Part shown: positions 51,986 through 62,600 of the stretch, piece after piece
Layout of the letters: every line of letters starts with the position of its first letter
Numbering within the stretch: position 1 is the first letter of the stretch
DNA from: Patiria miniata
Taxonomy: Eukaryota; Echinodermata; Asteroidea; Valvatida; Asterinidae
NCBI RefSeq assembly: GCF_015706575.1
Contig: NW_024037069.1
Span: 35,609,315-35,673,314 of the forward strand
DNA length: 64,000 nucleotides
Direction of reading: 5' to 3'
Program-made: the position numbers and the translations under genes
The notes under the pieces: model-generated
The model's input: only the letters and a program-made list of their open reading frames with translations
Told to the model about the DNA's origin: nothing
Databases searched by the model: none

Positions 51986-52282
51986 ATATCGAGCATTGTT
52001 TGTTGCTAGAATTTTATCTAGAATACAAAATGAGTTAGAAACATTTCTATAAGTAAAACCAAAGTGGACTAGAAGGAATTTTCAGAGGTAAGTCCAAGAT
52101 ACACGATGGACTCTCCATGAACCATGATCTGAGTGAAATTTTGGCACAACTGTGGGACATTTTGGGACAAAATTCATTTACCCTCGATGCATAAGGTTTA
52201 ATGAGCGTTCACAATAGTTGGAATGCTGGTGATCTTGTTTGAAGACTTGGCCGTCAACTTTCAGGCATTTAGCTCCGGTTAT

Positions 52283-54560
52283 CTACTGATTACCATTGTA
52301 GATGGAGATCGTCATGGCGTCTTTAACGCCTAATGATTCCACTTGGAAGTAGAATCGCTCCGTGGTGAACTTATCGCTGCTCTCTACGTACTTTAGGTAA
52401 TCTGGGATACCGGGAATCAGGATATTATCGGCTATGATTACCGCTCCATTGCTTAGCAGTCCATGTTCTTCAAGAAGCTTGAGGTCTGGCAAGTAGTCAC
52501 TCTTCCAGTGGTCTAGGAAGACGTAGTCAAGCTTGTCTATGGAGTAACGGCTGCGCAGAGTTGGAATGATGTCTGTTGCTTTTCCAACTGAGATGGAAAT
52601 CTGTTGAAATTTAGAAGTTCAAATCAGTTCAAAGCCATTAATAAATAACTTGTGATAATTGAAACAGATATCCCTTTGTGCAATGAATAACTCTACATAG
52701 AGAAATTCGGCTCTAAATTACAGCTCTTCCAGGAATTTTTTTTTTTTTGAGAGGGATGAATCCCTTTTAATATTTGAGACCTGTTTCAACAAATCCGGAC
52801 AAAATTGCAGAAGTTGTTTTTGCACAAATGGCATGTGAAGTCATTTGGGGTAGGAACTGACCATTTTTAGGTTTTGAAATTTTGTGCATCAGTAAATAAA
52901 AATATACAATCTCAAAAAATATGAATATAATCAATCAAGCAGAAGTGTGTTTGTTGTTGATGTTGTGAAAAAAATAGTGTATAGATATTTACACAAAAAG
53001 GATCTCAATACACGTATTTATCGCATAATTGGCTTGTCAGGCTTTTATCTCTTAATCCTTCTGCCAGGGGTGATAGGGTCATGGTACCTATGGCAATCAT
53101 ATATCATTTTGAAGCTGAAAATATCAGGAATTTGAAAATGCCTCAACCTAAAAAACAACATTTGTCAACTTTGTCAGGCTTTTGTGGGAGCAAGGCACAT
53201 TTTTAGTTTATTTTTACACTTCATTTAAATTTACTGTTTTTAAAATTTCCAATAGAAAGTCAGTAGTGCACCTCTTTTCGTACTTTTATGCACCTCTTTT
53301 ATGTCTTACTTTTGAATGTGCATGCATATCGTAAGGGGGCAGGAGGATTGCAAATGCACTTATCATTATCAATGATCACCATCCGTTGTTAAAAGTCTAC
53401 CAATTACATTTCTATGCTCAATTCTTCCGACTACAAATTATGTGATTTCCTTTTCCAAAAGCCTGGGTCTACCTTGTCGTTTAGACCAGCAAATTGGATG
53501 AATTGCTGGGCGATTGCTGCATTCTTTTCTTTGATCTCCAATGTGATCAGACGACCTTCTTTAGGCAGCTTGCTTGCTGTCGATATGGCTGAGTAGCCAA
53601 AATAAGTCCCCAGTTCCAAACAAGCCTTGGGCTTCCTTTCCTCCAAGACTTCCTCGATTTTCAGTCCTGAAAGATTAAACAAAAGTCAAACATATTTTAT
53701 TTATTAAATTTTAGTTTTCAAACCCTTTATCAGTGACAACAGTAGCTGGATAAGCCTCAACAGTTGTACATTATGATAGATATCCTTATCAAAATAAATA
53801 TAGCCATCCTTAAAAAAGGCAGGGGAGGGGGGAGGGGAGTCAGGGAATGAAAAAATGCGGGTGTCCACCCCAATCCTATCCACTTGTCAAATTTCCACAC
53901 TGCAAGCCCCCCTCCCCTCCCCCCTCCCCATTTGAGGAGAGACGTGATGGTTGGGAGAGGTACGCCTACATGTAGGAGTTCCAACCAACAATCTCCTGCT
54001 TACTTGTGCAATTTGATATGGGCTCCGTGTACAAGTACCCCCTCAATGGTTTACAAAGGGAGAGTTGGGGGGGGGGACCACTGGGAGGAATTATTCAACT
54101 GCATCGCCAACGATGCCGATGCTTACGGGAAGATGCCTTGGCTTTCTGCGCATTCGTAATGCAATAAGTTGTGCGTACTTCATGCATATATGAGCGAACT
54201 AGTGTGCGCTCATGGGGTATCCGGTCCACTGGGCTCACAAGATTACTAAAAGAGCAGACAGTAATTAGTATGAACGCAAAAAGCGCCATGTACCGTTCGT
54301 GCAGGCAACCCATATTGAACAGTGTATACTGCACAGCTCTTACTTTTCTCACACTGAATATTCATCATCCACTCCTTTTCTCTGATGAACCGATCCGCGG
54401 AAGAAAGCACACTGGTCACGTCACCCTCTTTAGCAGTACTCTTGACGAATTCCAACAGGCGTTCTTCAACCGTATTCCAGTGCCAGATGTTAAGCCAAAG
54501 CCTTGGCACGACTTTGGGTACGAAGACTTTTGCTAAACTCCACCAACTGAGCTCGGACAT
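52283..54560 (-). CDS. COMT: catechol O-methyltransferase
   Basis: Three minus-strand exons, 54560-54344, 53666-53473 and 52600-52283, give 242 residues with GT-AG junctions and matching phases. The enzyme transfers a methyl group from S-adenosylmethionine to catechols, using Mg2+. Visible hallmarks are the SAM-binding LELGTYFGYSA (residues 89-99) with Glu116, Trp64 (human Trp38), the catalytic DHWK (Asp167, Trp169, Lys170; human Asp141, Trp143, Lys144), the metal pair Asp195-Asn196 (human Asp169-Asn170) and Glu225 (human Glu199). So the active site appears complete. The N-terminal 28 residues are rich in Trp and hydrophobic residues with scattered basics. They may be an amphipathic membrane-associating segment, but this is not the vertebrate membrane anchor. 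The start is the first ATG of the exon. Confidence 0.96.
53960..54035 (-). repeat. degraded tRNA-like SINE remnant in COMT intron 1
   Basis: The blocks GGAGTTCCAACC, CAATCTCCTGCTTACT and TGTGCAATTTG align with the remnant at 50300-50400, in the same orientation. No target duplication was found. Confidence 0.45.
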
Positions 54561-56508
54561 GATGGACTATTCCTAAGACAGGAGAGAGAAAAACAGGAAT
54601 ACTTACGGAATAGTGGCTTCCTATCAATATGCAGTTTCACGGTAATAATGCGCTATCTTGTTCACGGGGCAACGCATTGTTAGACGCATGGAATGAGTGC
54701 CTGATGACTTGGAAGCGCAAAAGTTTTTGATTGATGATGCGTAACGTGTGTAAATTTGTCCCGTCAGCAAGATGGCGCATATTACCATGAAAGTGCTTCC
54801 TCCATGATTAGAAACACACTTCCGTGAAAGGTCCAAAATATGACCGTATACAAATTATCCCGAGCATCTAGCCATACCCAGTTTGGCAGCAGATATTTGG
54901 CAGGCGCTGGTTTCCTTTGTCATGTAAATGTTATGTTCATTGAAGGCTTCTTTCTCTGATTGGCTGAGTTACACGATGTATGATTACATCATATCAGTCA
55001 TTCCGACTCAAACATTTAATACTTTGCCAGCGGTCATCTTGATTCATGATTCCGCAGACTCTGGCCAAAAAAAAATCAGCACAGCCAACATAAGTACATT
55101 TAATAAAACAGCCAATCAGGGAAAGACTTCGTGAAAATTAAAAGAAAACTGCCATGACCGGCGCCGTCCAAATATCAACAGCCTTAAATAATTGCAATCT
55201 GAACTGCATGCAATGGACATGTTGGATAGGGGCCTAGGCCTGGGCCTATGCCTACTTCAAGCTTCAACTTGTTCAAGTACTTGCCCTTTTCCAAACTTGA
55301 GAGAGAATGAATGTTTGAACCAGACTCTTGTGCGGTTTCTAATTCTACACAGTCACGCAACGTGGACGCGTGTCCCTGAGTTTTAATGTACACTTAAGTG
55401 TACATTAACCCTAACCAAAGTGCACTTTGGTAAACTGCATGAGTGAGACGTGGACTAAAACTTGTTAGAACTTTGTAGAACCATGAATCATGATTGATGA
55501 TGAAATTTAAGGGATCAGCACAGATCAGCTGGTCATACTGTACTGTGTACTGGTGGACATCGACAGTACGGAGACTATTGAGGGCGCCCTTCTTCTGCAC
55601 ATCAAATTATTTTGATGATGGCGCGGTGGCGGGGAACTGGCTGTGTTTTTGAATGATAAACTGATGATAAATAGTCGGTAAGCTCACCCGATATTTGAAT
55701 TGGCTCGTTCCAAATTACGTCCCTAAGATTGAAGAGGATTTGCTATCTGTCTTTATATTTTCCGCCGACTTGATTTCAAAGTCCACCTTTGCCTTTTGCA
55801 CACTCATTTCTTGACTCCTCCTGTTTCTGCTTGTATAGGCCGGCCGCGGCGCGGCTGAACATTGCCGAACGGCCCCCACGCACGGCCTAGCCCTAGACAA
55901 CGCTGATTCTCGGGGTCGTGGGCTGTTTTCAAAGTACTGTAATTTCCGTTTTAGGCATCATAAATGGCTGAAACTTGTGTACAATAAACATTTTCATACC
56001 TTTTATCTTGTGTGCAAATGTTATTTCGTAAAGACTTCAAATAACTTCGTGACGGCAAGTTGTATATGTGACCGCAGCGCGCGTCGCGATGCCAACCCGG
56101 AAATTGTCCCTATCATTTTCTCTGAGCGCTACATTAAAATGTCATTTTTGCCCGGATAACCCCATCTATTCGTAGATTGACAAATCAGGTACCAACCACT
56201 GCTGCATAAATACATTTATGAGGCTTGTGCATTGACACGGCTGCATGCGGTAGAACGGCATACGAAGTTGGCCGACCAACAGTCAGTTACAGTCGTCGGG
56301 TGTGCATTTCAGCGCCAGTTTGCAAGTTTGACTGGTGTGCACGCTGTGTATGGTAATCGACCGCGCATTGCCATTCCTTTGTACACAAATTTTGTTTGTA
56401 CTTTAAACAATTGCTGCTCTGGCCTGCGACACTATAACTTGATCCGCTGTCAGTAAAATGCCTCCTTTTCACTACAATTGAAGGCTGACTCTTCATCGTG
56501 GATCGTTA
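54561..56508. other. upstream region of COMT
   Basis: This holds the presumed COMT promoter. Two perfect palindromes lie at 55383-55430 and a CpG-rich patch at 55620-55920. No coding exon with splice context was recognised. Confidence 0.55.
55383..55430. repeat. two adjacent perfect palindromes (26 bp and 16 bp)
   Basis: Positions 55383-55408 form a perfect 26-bp palindrome centred on CACTTAAGTG. Positions 55415-55430 form a perfect 16-bp palindrome, CCAAAGTGCACTTTGG. They are separated by six bases. Both contain CACTT/AAGTG cores. They could be paired protein-binding sites or a cruciform. Confidence 0.85.
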
Positions 56509-56840
56509 TTTTCTTTAGGCAGTGTATATTTTGCCGGAGACGGCAAACCTTTATTAAACGTTAGTTTGCCGGATGTGCACTGAACATGCGCAGTTACTGT
56601 TTTTTTGTACTTTAACATTTTCCGGTGACAAGTTTTAGTCTGGCTCCATGCCAAAATTATCGTTGTTACCTCGTATTCACAAGATGGGATTCAGACCATT
56701 TTATAATTTCGGACTTTATTTCTCTTTTTAAAAAAATCCTCCAGAGCCACAAATCTGAAAAAGAAAATGTAATATTCTGCAAAAAATGTTTGAGACATGT
56801 TAAAATAATAAAAGAAGAATATTCTTATTTATTTGGGGAT

Positions 56841-56955
56841 TATAGAACTATGATTCATAATGTAATCTTTTCCTTTACTTTGCAGCCGCTGTTGTCATTG
56901 GTTGATGACTAATAAACACTACACGAACTATCAACTAAAGAGTTATACTTATTGA
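56841..56955 (+). repeat. 115-bp direct repeat, copy 1 (partner 57324-57438)
   Basis: It is identical to 57324-57438 at all but about one base (AACACTAC versus AACGCTAC). Both run from TATAGAACTATGATTCAT to GTTATACTTATTGA. Both lie inside the 2.6-kb element. Confidence 0.92.
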
Positions 56956-57098
56956 TGACAACAGCGGCTTTGGATTATTTATCACATCTGATTCAAAATG
57001 GAAGTCTAGAATCAAAGTTTAACAATATCGTCGGCGATCCGAACACGATATTCAGCAAAATGTACAAAAAGAGAATCGTTTTCATCAGGCGACTGAGT

Positions 57099-57131
<33 letters not shown>

Positions 57132-57323
57132 ATAGCCAAAGTTACAGTTACAGTTTACTTCCTATAACCTATGCTTATTCTTGTTTCGATCTTTGCTTAT
57201 TGTTCATGTTCACGCCTTTGCAATCTGTGCATTTCTTTAGGTTACTTAGTTATGTCTGTTACATTTGGAAACTTTTCTTCCTAGAATTGTTAGCCTTTGT
57301 TATTCCCAAAGACTTGGGGGGCA

Positions 57324-57438
57324 TATAGAACTATGATTCATAATGTAATCTTTTCCTTTACTTTGCAGCCGCTGTTGTCATTGGTTGATGACTAATAAAC
57401 GCTACACGAACTATCAACTAAAGAGTTATACTTATTGA
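57324..57438 (+). repeat. 115-bp direct repeat, copy 2
   Basis: This is the partner of 56841-56955, with starts 483 bp apart. The near identity implies a recent duplication or gene conversion inside the element. Confidence 0.92.
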
Positions 57439-58009
57439 GGGATGAGAAAAAAAAACTTAACTAGAGGTTTGCGTTTGTTGAGTTACAAACGCAGAGTGGT
57501 CGGGCTGGCATATTTTCTTGTGTTTACAATGACTTAATCATAATTGAACTGCACAATACTCCTCCAATTACCCTGCATATCCATTACCCTGTGTTTTTCA
57601 CAATGAAAGTCACACAACCTGCAGTTTAACTTGTTGCTTTACCTCGACAAGACTTGTAGGTCTATCAGGAAGCGCACATCTGGTGCTGCATGGATGGCTA
57701 CTCAAGCATTACAACCAGTTAGGACTATTGGTAGACTTGCCGGAGCCTCAACCGTCGTTGGAGTTTATGCAACATATGCTAATCATATCATAACATGGCT
57801 TTTATGGGTTTTTTCTTTTGCATGGGCATAATAAAATTCTGCACTGACTTTACGACAGAAACGTTTGTGGCTACACGCTGTGGAAATATTAATTTTCAGC
57901 ATTCAGATATGTGAGGAAAACTGGTGAGGCGCGATTTCAATCGGTTATGGAAAGAAATCTTGTTTTCCTTTTATTTGACGCTAATTTCTATATTTTGAAT
58001 TCACCTAAC

Positions 58010-58542
58010 TTTGACCTTCCGGCAGCCCCGGAAGGAAAGGTCAAACGACCTTGACTTTCGGATGATGACGCCATCACATTGTTTTTGTGTCTGGCATTCC
58101 TCACTAAACACTTTCATAATATATGTGTCTGTGGTAAAATGCTTCCGCTTTTGAGCTATATTCAGTTTTTATTGCACTTCCGGTAACACCGGAAGTAAAG
58201 GTCAAGCAGTTTTGTGTCTGGGGGACAAGAAATGTTCCTCACGGCATAGTCTACAACCCCACGAAAAAACAAACACGATACTCTATTTAGTTCAAAAGAT
58301 ATACGCAAACTATTTTGTCAAGATTTGCCCTTAAATCGCTTGTAATTTGATACCTGATAACGTCATGATGACGTAACAAAATTTATAACATCTTCGTAAC
58401 ATGGTACAAGTTCACACAAGGTTTTGTGATCATACCGTGAACCGTTCGGAAGAAATGCTGCTTTGTTTTGATGTCAGGCTAACGTCTTCATTTTGAATTC
58501 ACCTAACTTTGACCTTCCGGTAGACCCGGAAGTAAAGGTCAA
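58010..58542. repeat. three hairpin repeats with CTTCCGG...CCGGAAG and AAGGTCA
   Basis: At 58010-58045, 58176-58206 and 58507-58542 the same arrangement recurs: CTTCCGG, a short spacer, CCGGAAG, then AAAGGTCAA. The first and third are preceded by TTTGACC, giving a long hairpin. CGGAAGT and AGGTCA are known ETS-factor and nuclear-receptor half-sites, but binding here is only a possibility. A second block (GTAATTTGAYACCKGATGACG) repeats near 58342 and 58676. Confidence 0.7.
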
Positions 58543-58805
58543 GCGAGTTCACGTACGCGACAAAAACTGTTTAGCGATTAATGGTCTATCTGATGACAGA
58601 ATACAAACATCATTGATTGTTTAGTTCAAGAGTTATAGGTGAAAGTAATTGGTCAATTTTTCAGATAAAATCACTTGTAATTTGACACCGGATGACGTAA
58701 TCATGACGTCAGAGTAATATGCACCACTTCGGATGAGGGGCGATATATATTGAAAGTTACAAGTTCATACCATATACCGTTTAAGAGAAAACCCACGGAG
58801 AAGTA

Positions 58806-58842
58806 TTGTCCGGAAAAGAAAGAAAGAAAGAAAGAAAGAAAG
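58806..58842 (+). repeat. (GAAA)n microsatellite
   Basis: A run of AAAG units lies inside the 2.6-kb element. It precedes a perfect 11-bp-stem hairpin (GAGTGGTCGGG / CCCGACCACTC, 58864-58890). Confidence 0.85.
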
Positions 58843-58904
58843 ATTAATCGTAACAGATCCAAAGAGTGGTCGGGTTGTGCCCGACCACTCAAAAATGTGG
58901 TGCG

Positions 58905-58975
58905 GTCGAACTTGAACGCGTGTCATCCCGTCTACTAGAGCCTTTGCTTAACCACTACACCAAACGTGGTTCACA
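58905..58975 (-). repeat. tRNA-like (SINE head) sequence inside the 2.6-kb element
   Basis: On the minus strand, TGGTGTAGTGGTTAAGC fits the pol III A box and GTTCAAGTTCGACC resembles a B box at tRNA spacing. The acceptor ends do not pair convincingly, so I take it as a SINE head or tRNA pseudogene. Confidence 0.55.
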
Positions 58976-59675
58976 ACTTTTGGTGGGAATTTAATACATC
59001 TTATAATTCAGCCCTATTTTAAAGAGTACAGCGCCCTCTGTTGATATGCATTGCCGCCGGCAAACCTTTAGTAATCGTTAGTTTGCCGTCATTACCTCCG
59101 GCAAAATATCCACTACCTTTTCTTTAAGGATTAGGGACCTGCGTAGTGGTTATGTCGGGCAAGGTTTGGGTGAGTCCCAGTGGGAATTAGTGTGTTACAG
59201 GGACTAAATGGCACATTTTCTACTACTGACAAATTCCCTCCAGCCATAAACAACAACCCAATGATAAAATTTAGGGCTGAGGTTTTCATCCAGCTACCTC
59301 ATACCATGCACTCAGTCATTCACGATGCTAATGATCAACTTGAAACAGAACAAAAGTTACTAGAATATAAAAAATATTGATGATTTTGGTGGCTTCTTCA
59401 GAAAAATCATCCAGTGCTGCACTGTCATGGCTGTGTTGAGGTTATTGTGTGCTTTTGTTGAAATGGTTGAAGATAAATGTAGTGACAGATTACTAACTCA
59501 ACTTCTCTTCCAAGAAGTAGTCAAATTTAAAACCTTAAAGTTTTGTAAACCCAATTTACTAGGTTAATTGTAAATTAAATTTAAAACAAGTTAGGCCCTA
59601 CTCCTTGGAAGACAAATAAGAAAATACAATTGACGGTTGTAAATTTGATGTTCTATCATGTCTATTAAATTGCAG

Positions 59676-62600
59676 ATCAGGAAAACATTCGCACATTCAT
59701 GGATAAGCTTTGGGAGAAAGCATTCACTAATATGGGCATCCCATATTACATCAAGTAAGTAAAACATAATGAATACCTCAATAGGTAAAAAGGGTAATGT
59801 TATACGTTTTTGTTGTCACCTAGATCTGTAGCATCAAGCAAAACCTCTCATAATTGAAACAAAAGTCTGGTATAGTTTGAAAATGTGGTTCTCAAAAATG
59901 ATAAGGTTAAACAAATTCTTGGTCCCTTTTACCTTTTAAATTTCTTTGTAATTGTTGCCATGTCTAAAGATCACAGCTTGAACTTACATGTATGCCCATT
60001 TACAAGATGTGAGTTTGGGATAAGGCCAAGAACTCAAAGATGACAATTTTCTGATTTTTGCTTCAGTCACATGTCGGAGAGGACGCAGTGGGATCACCCA
60101 GAGTTTATCAAAGCCCTGAGAATGCTAGGTAAGGACGCGTGCCAATCAGAGTTTTACATGAAAATATCTTACAATTGTGTAAATTTTTGTCACGCCTTTG
60201 TGGGAAGATTAATGGGTGAATTTCCTGAAGATTTGTGTCTCTTTAAATGGTAACTGGCAACTTCAAGCTGGTGATTTGACTCTGATTTTGTGAGAAGGGT
60301 GACGGGTCACATTTGTTCTAATCAACAATTTAGAATGAAAGACACTACACTGGCCATTGTCCAAACTAAAACAAAATTGTAGATTAGAGTAAAAACTTTC
60401 CAGCAGAAATATAAAATTATCTGTTGCAGAATTATGCAACCAAAAGCTACATGGTGGCAGTGACTACTTTTATTCCTTGTAACTTCTTGAAATATACAGA
60501 TGAGATGAGTAACATCCAACTTGCCGAGTACAGAGCTGCTATGAAGCTGAGAATGCTGCAGAAACAGCTCAACTGTGAGTATTTTAGTCCCCACAACCTT
60601 TCCTAACTAGCTTTTGAGGTACTGTAATTTAATATTGACCAAATGCTCCCTCAATGGTGAAAAGAGGAATGATTGAAGGACACTTGAATGCCCACCAATG
60701 CAGTGTGCCATACTCAGGTGCATTCTTAGTTTGCTAGATATTAATATGATGTTGCATATTTAAATAAAAATTGGTTGTGCATCCTCTGTGGCATACCTGT
60801 GTGAAGGAACTGGCACACGCACCGTTTCCTTTGCACACTTATCATGATCAAGCTGCCTTTCCATTTGCACTTCTCATATATAAATATGCAAGTTAAGCTT
60901 AAATTTAGAATAGGCCAAATAAGTAACACACATAAAATGAACTGAAAACATACGTATGGAGACTTGGAGAGTTGATTTTAGACCTGAACAGAGTCTATTT
61001 AGAAACACAAGTTGAGTTTTATTCTTTTGACCCTTTTTGTTTTGTAGTGGATTTGGTTGACATATCTACGATCAGTTCATCTTTTGACCAACATGGCTTC
61101 CGACATCACAATGACATCGTTCTGGACGTTGTTCAGTTACGCAGCATTATCTATGAGGTGTTCTACGTCACTTACTCCCGTAGACATAGCAGCATGGTGG
61201 ATGTTGGGAGTAGTACTGATCTAGTGTTGAACTGGATATACAATCTCTATGATATGTGAGTACAAAAACTGTTTCTCTTTCTCTGTCTTTGTCTCTGGAT
61301 ATCTGTCAACAATGACTGAGGAAGAAGTACTCATGGTGGTGGGTACAAGATTGGGAGACGAGGCCAGTAGCCGCTGCGCAGCCCCTTCAACACTTGTCAC
61401 AGTATAGACCATTATCATGCTGCCACCATTTCAGTCATGTTCCCTGTATCCAATAACAGTACTGAATGATAATGTTTTTTGTGCGAAAAGGAACCAGACT
61501 ATTTTTCCTTCCAGCCTCACTTTGGTTATTTGAGTGGGAATAAATCAAGATGGCTGCAACATGATAATGGTCTATAGCCAGCACCCTAGACTTTCAGAAC
61601 GAAGTGAAAACTTTAAGGAAAAAAAAGTATCTGATCATTCACGTTCTAAATCTATTTGTATGTGCTTTCCATTTTCATAGGGGTCGGACTGGATGTGTCA
61701 AGGTGCTGTCAGCCAAGATTTGCATGGTAGCGCTCTGCTCAAGCAAACTGACCGAGAAATACCAGTGTGAGTAAAGCCATTTTGAAAAAGCAATTTGCTG
61801 AGGAAGGTTCAGAGTTTATATGACCCCTGACCTCAACCTTTAACCCTTGACCTTGTGTAACTATCACATAGTAAATGAATTGGAATTTTAATTGGTTTAC
61901 CACATCGCATGTCTCATTTCAATATCTGAATATCTTGTGTTAGTCCTAAAAGAAGATGGAACAAATTAATATTTTGAAGAGCAGGAAACCACATTTCAAA
62001 GCAGAAATAAAAGTGTAAGCATTATATGAATGACAGGAGTAACTTTTCTAACAGACCATGGCAGTGAGTCACTGTACACCTGCAGTGGCCCCCAGTAATG
62101 GGGTAGCATTGTGCAAGCTGTTGTAAAAAACATGAGCTTCTCTGAACAGCACACGACGCCATTACTGGGGGACACTGTGAGTGTACACAGGCTCTGTGCT
62201 GGTATTGGTCTATACATTTTAGTGTCTGTTTTCTGTAATTAGACTGGTACCAGCAACTGACTGACCGAGCAGGGGGCATCAGTCGACGGAATGTGACAGC
62301 CTTCCTTCAAGATCTCATCAGGGTATGGATGATGCTTCAACATGCTTTTTAAGATTTGATGCAGTTAATACCAAGAGCAATTAATGCTCTCTTCAAATTG
62401 TGTATCCAGAGTCACACTAAACTAAATTAGTCTGAAAATTTGAATGGAGTACATAAAAAGTTCAAAGTTTGAAACACTGTTGGGAGCTAATGCATCAAAA
62501 GATCAGTTGCAATCGTTTAGAATGACTTCATAGTCTTGTTTATTGATTCAAAATTAATACGTCTGGAACCAGAATCTGGTTAGGTCAATCTGAGTTGCTT

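Larger units (their letters stand above)
49198..52282. other. spacer between CLCC1 and COMT (convergent genes)
   Basis: Contains degenerate ACTTGTGACTTG-type short repeats (49200-49370), a possible CLCC1 AATAAA at 49759, a minus-strand tRNA-like SINE remnant near 50300-50400 and a tandem array at 51637-51985. No coding exon was recognised. Confidence 0.6.
56518..59117. mobile_element. 2.6-kb element with 22-bp TIRs and exact 9-bp target duplication
   Basis: The terminal inverted repeats start GGYAGTGKATATTTTGCC and extend 22 bp with two mismatches. They are flanked by identical TTTTCTTTA at 56509-56517 and 59118-59126. Just inside each end lies a hairpin built from GGCAAAC/GTTTGCC (56534-56567 and 59056-59088). 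A 9-bp duplication is typical of Mutator-like or Merlin elements. No transposase is recognised, so it appears non-autonomous. The interior holds a 115-bp direct duplication, a poly-T run (57102-57130), three hairpin repeats, a GAAA microsatellite and a tRNA-like sequence. Confidence 0.82.

Noticed and set aside
57631-57831. 66-codon frame in the 2.6-kb element as a transposase remnant
   Set aside because: Its hydrophobic C terminus and lack of any DDE-type or zinc-finger motif give no basis for a call.
59180-59380. Open frame just upstream of the dystrophin-family WW exon
   Set aside because: It has a non-ATG start, no donor before its stop, and no spectrin-helix or dystrophin-like content.
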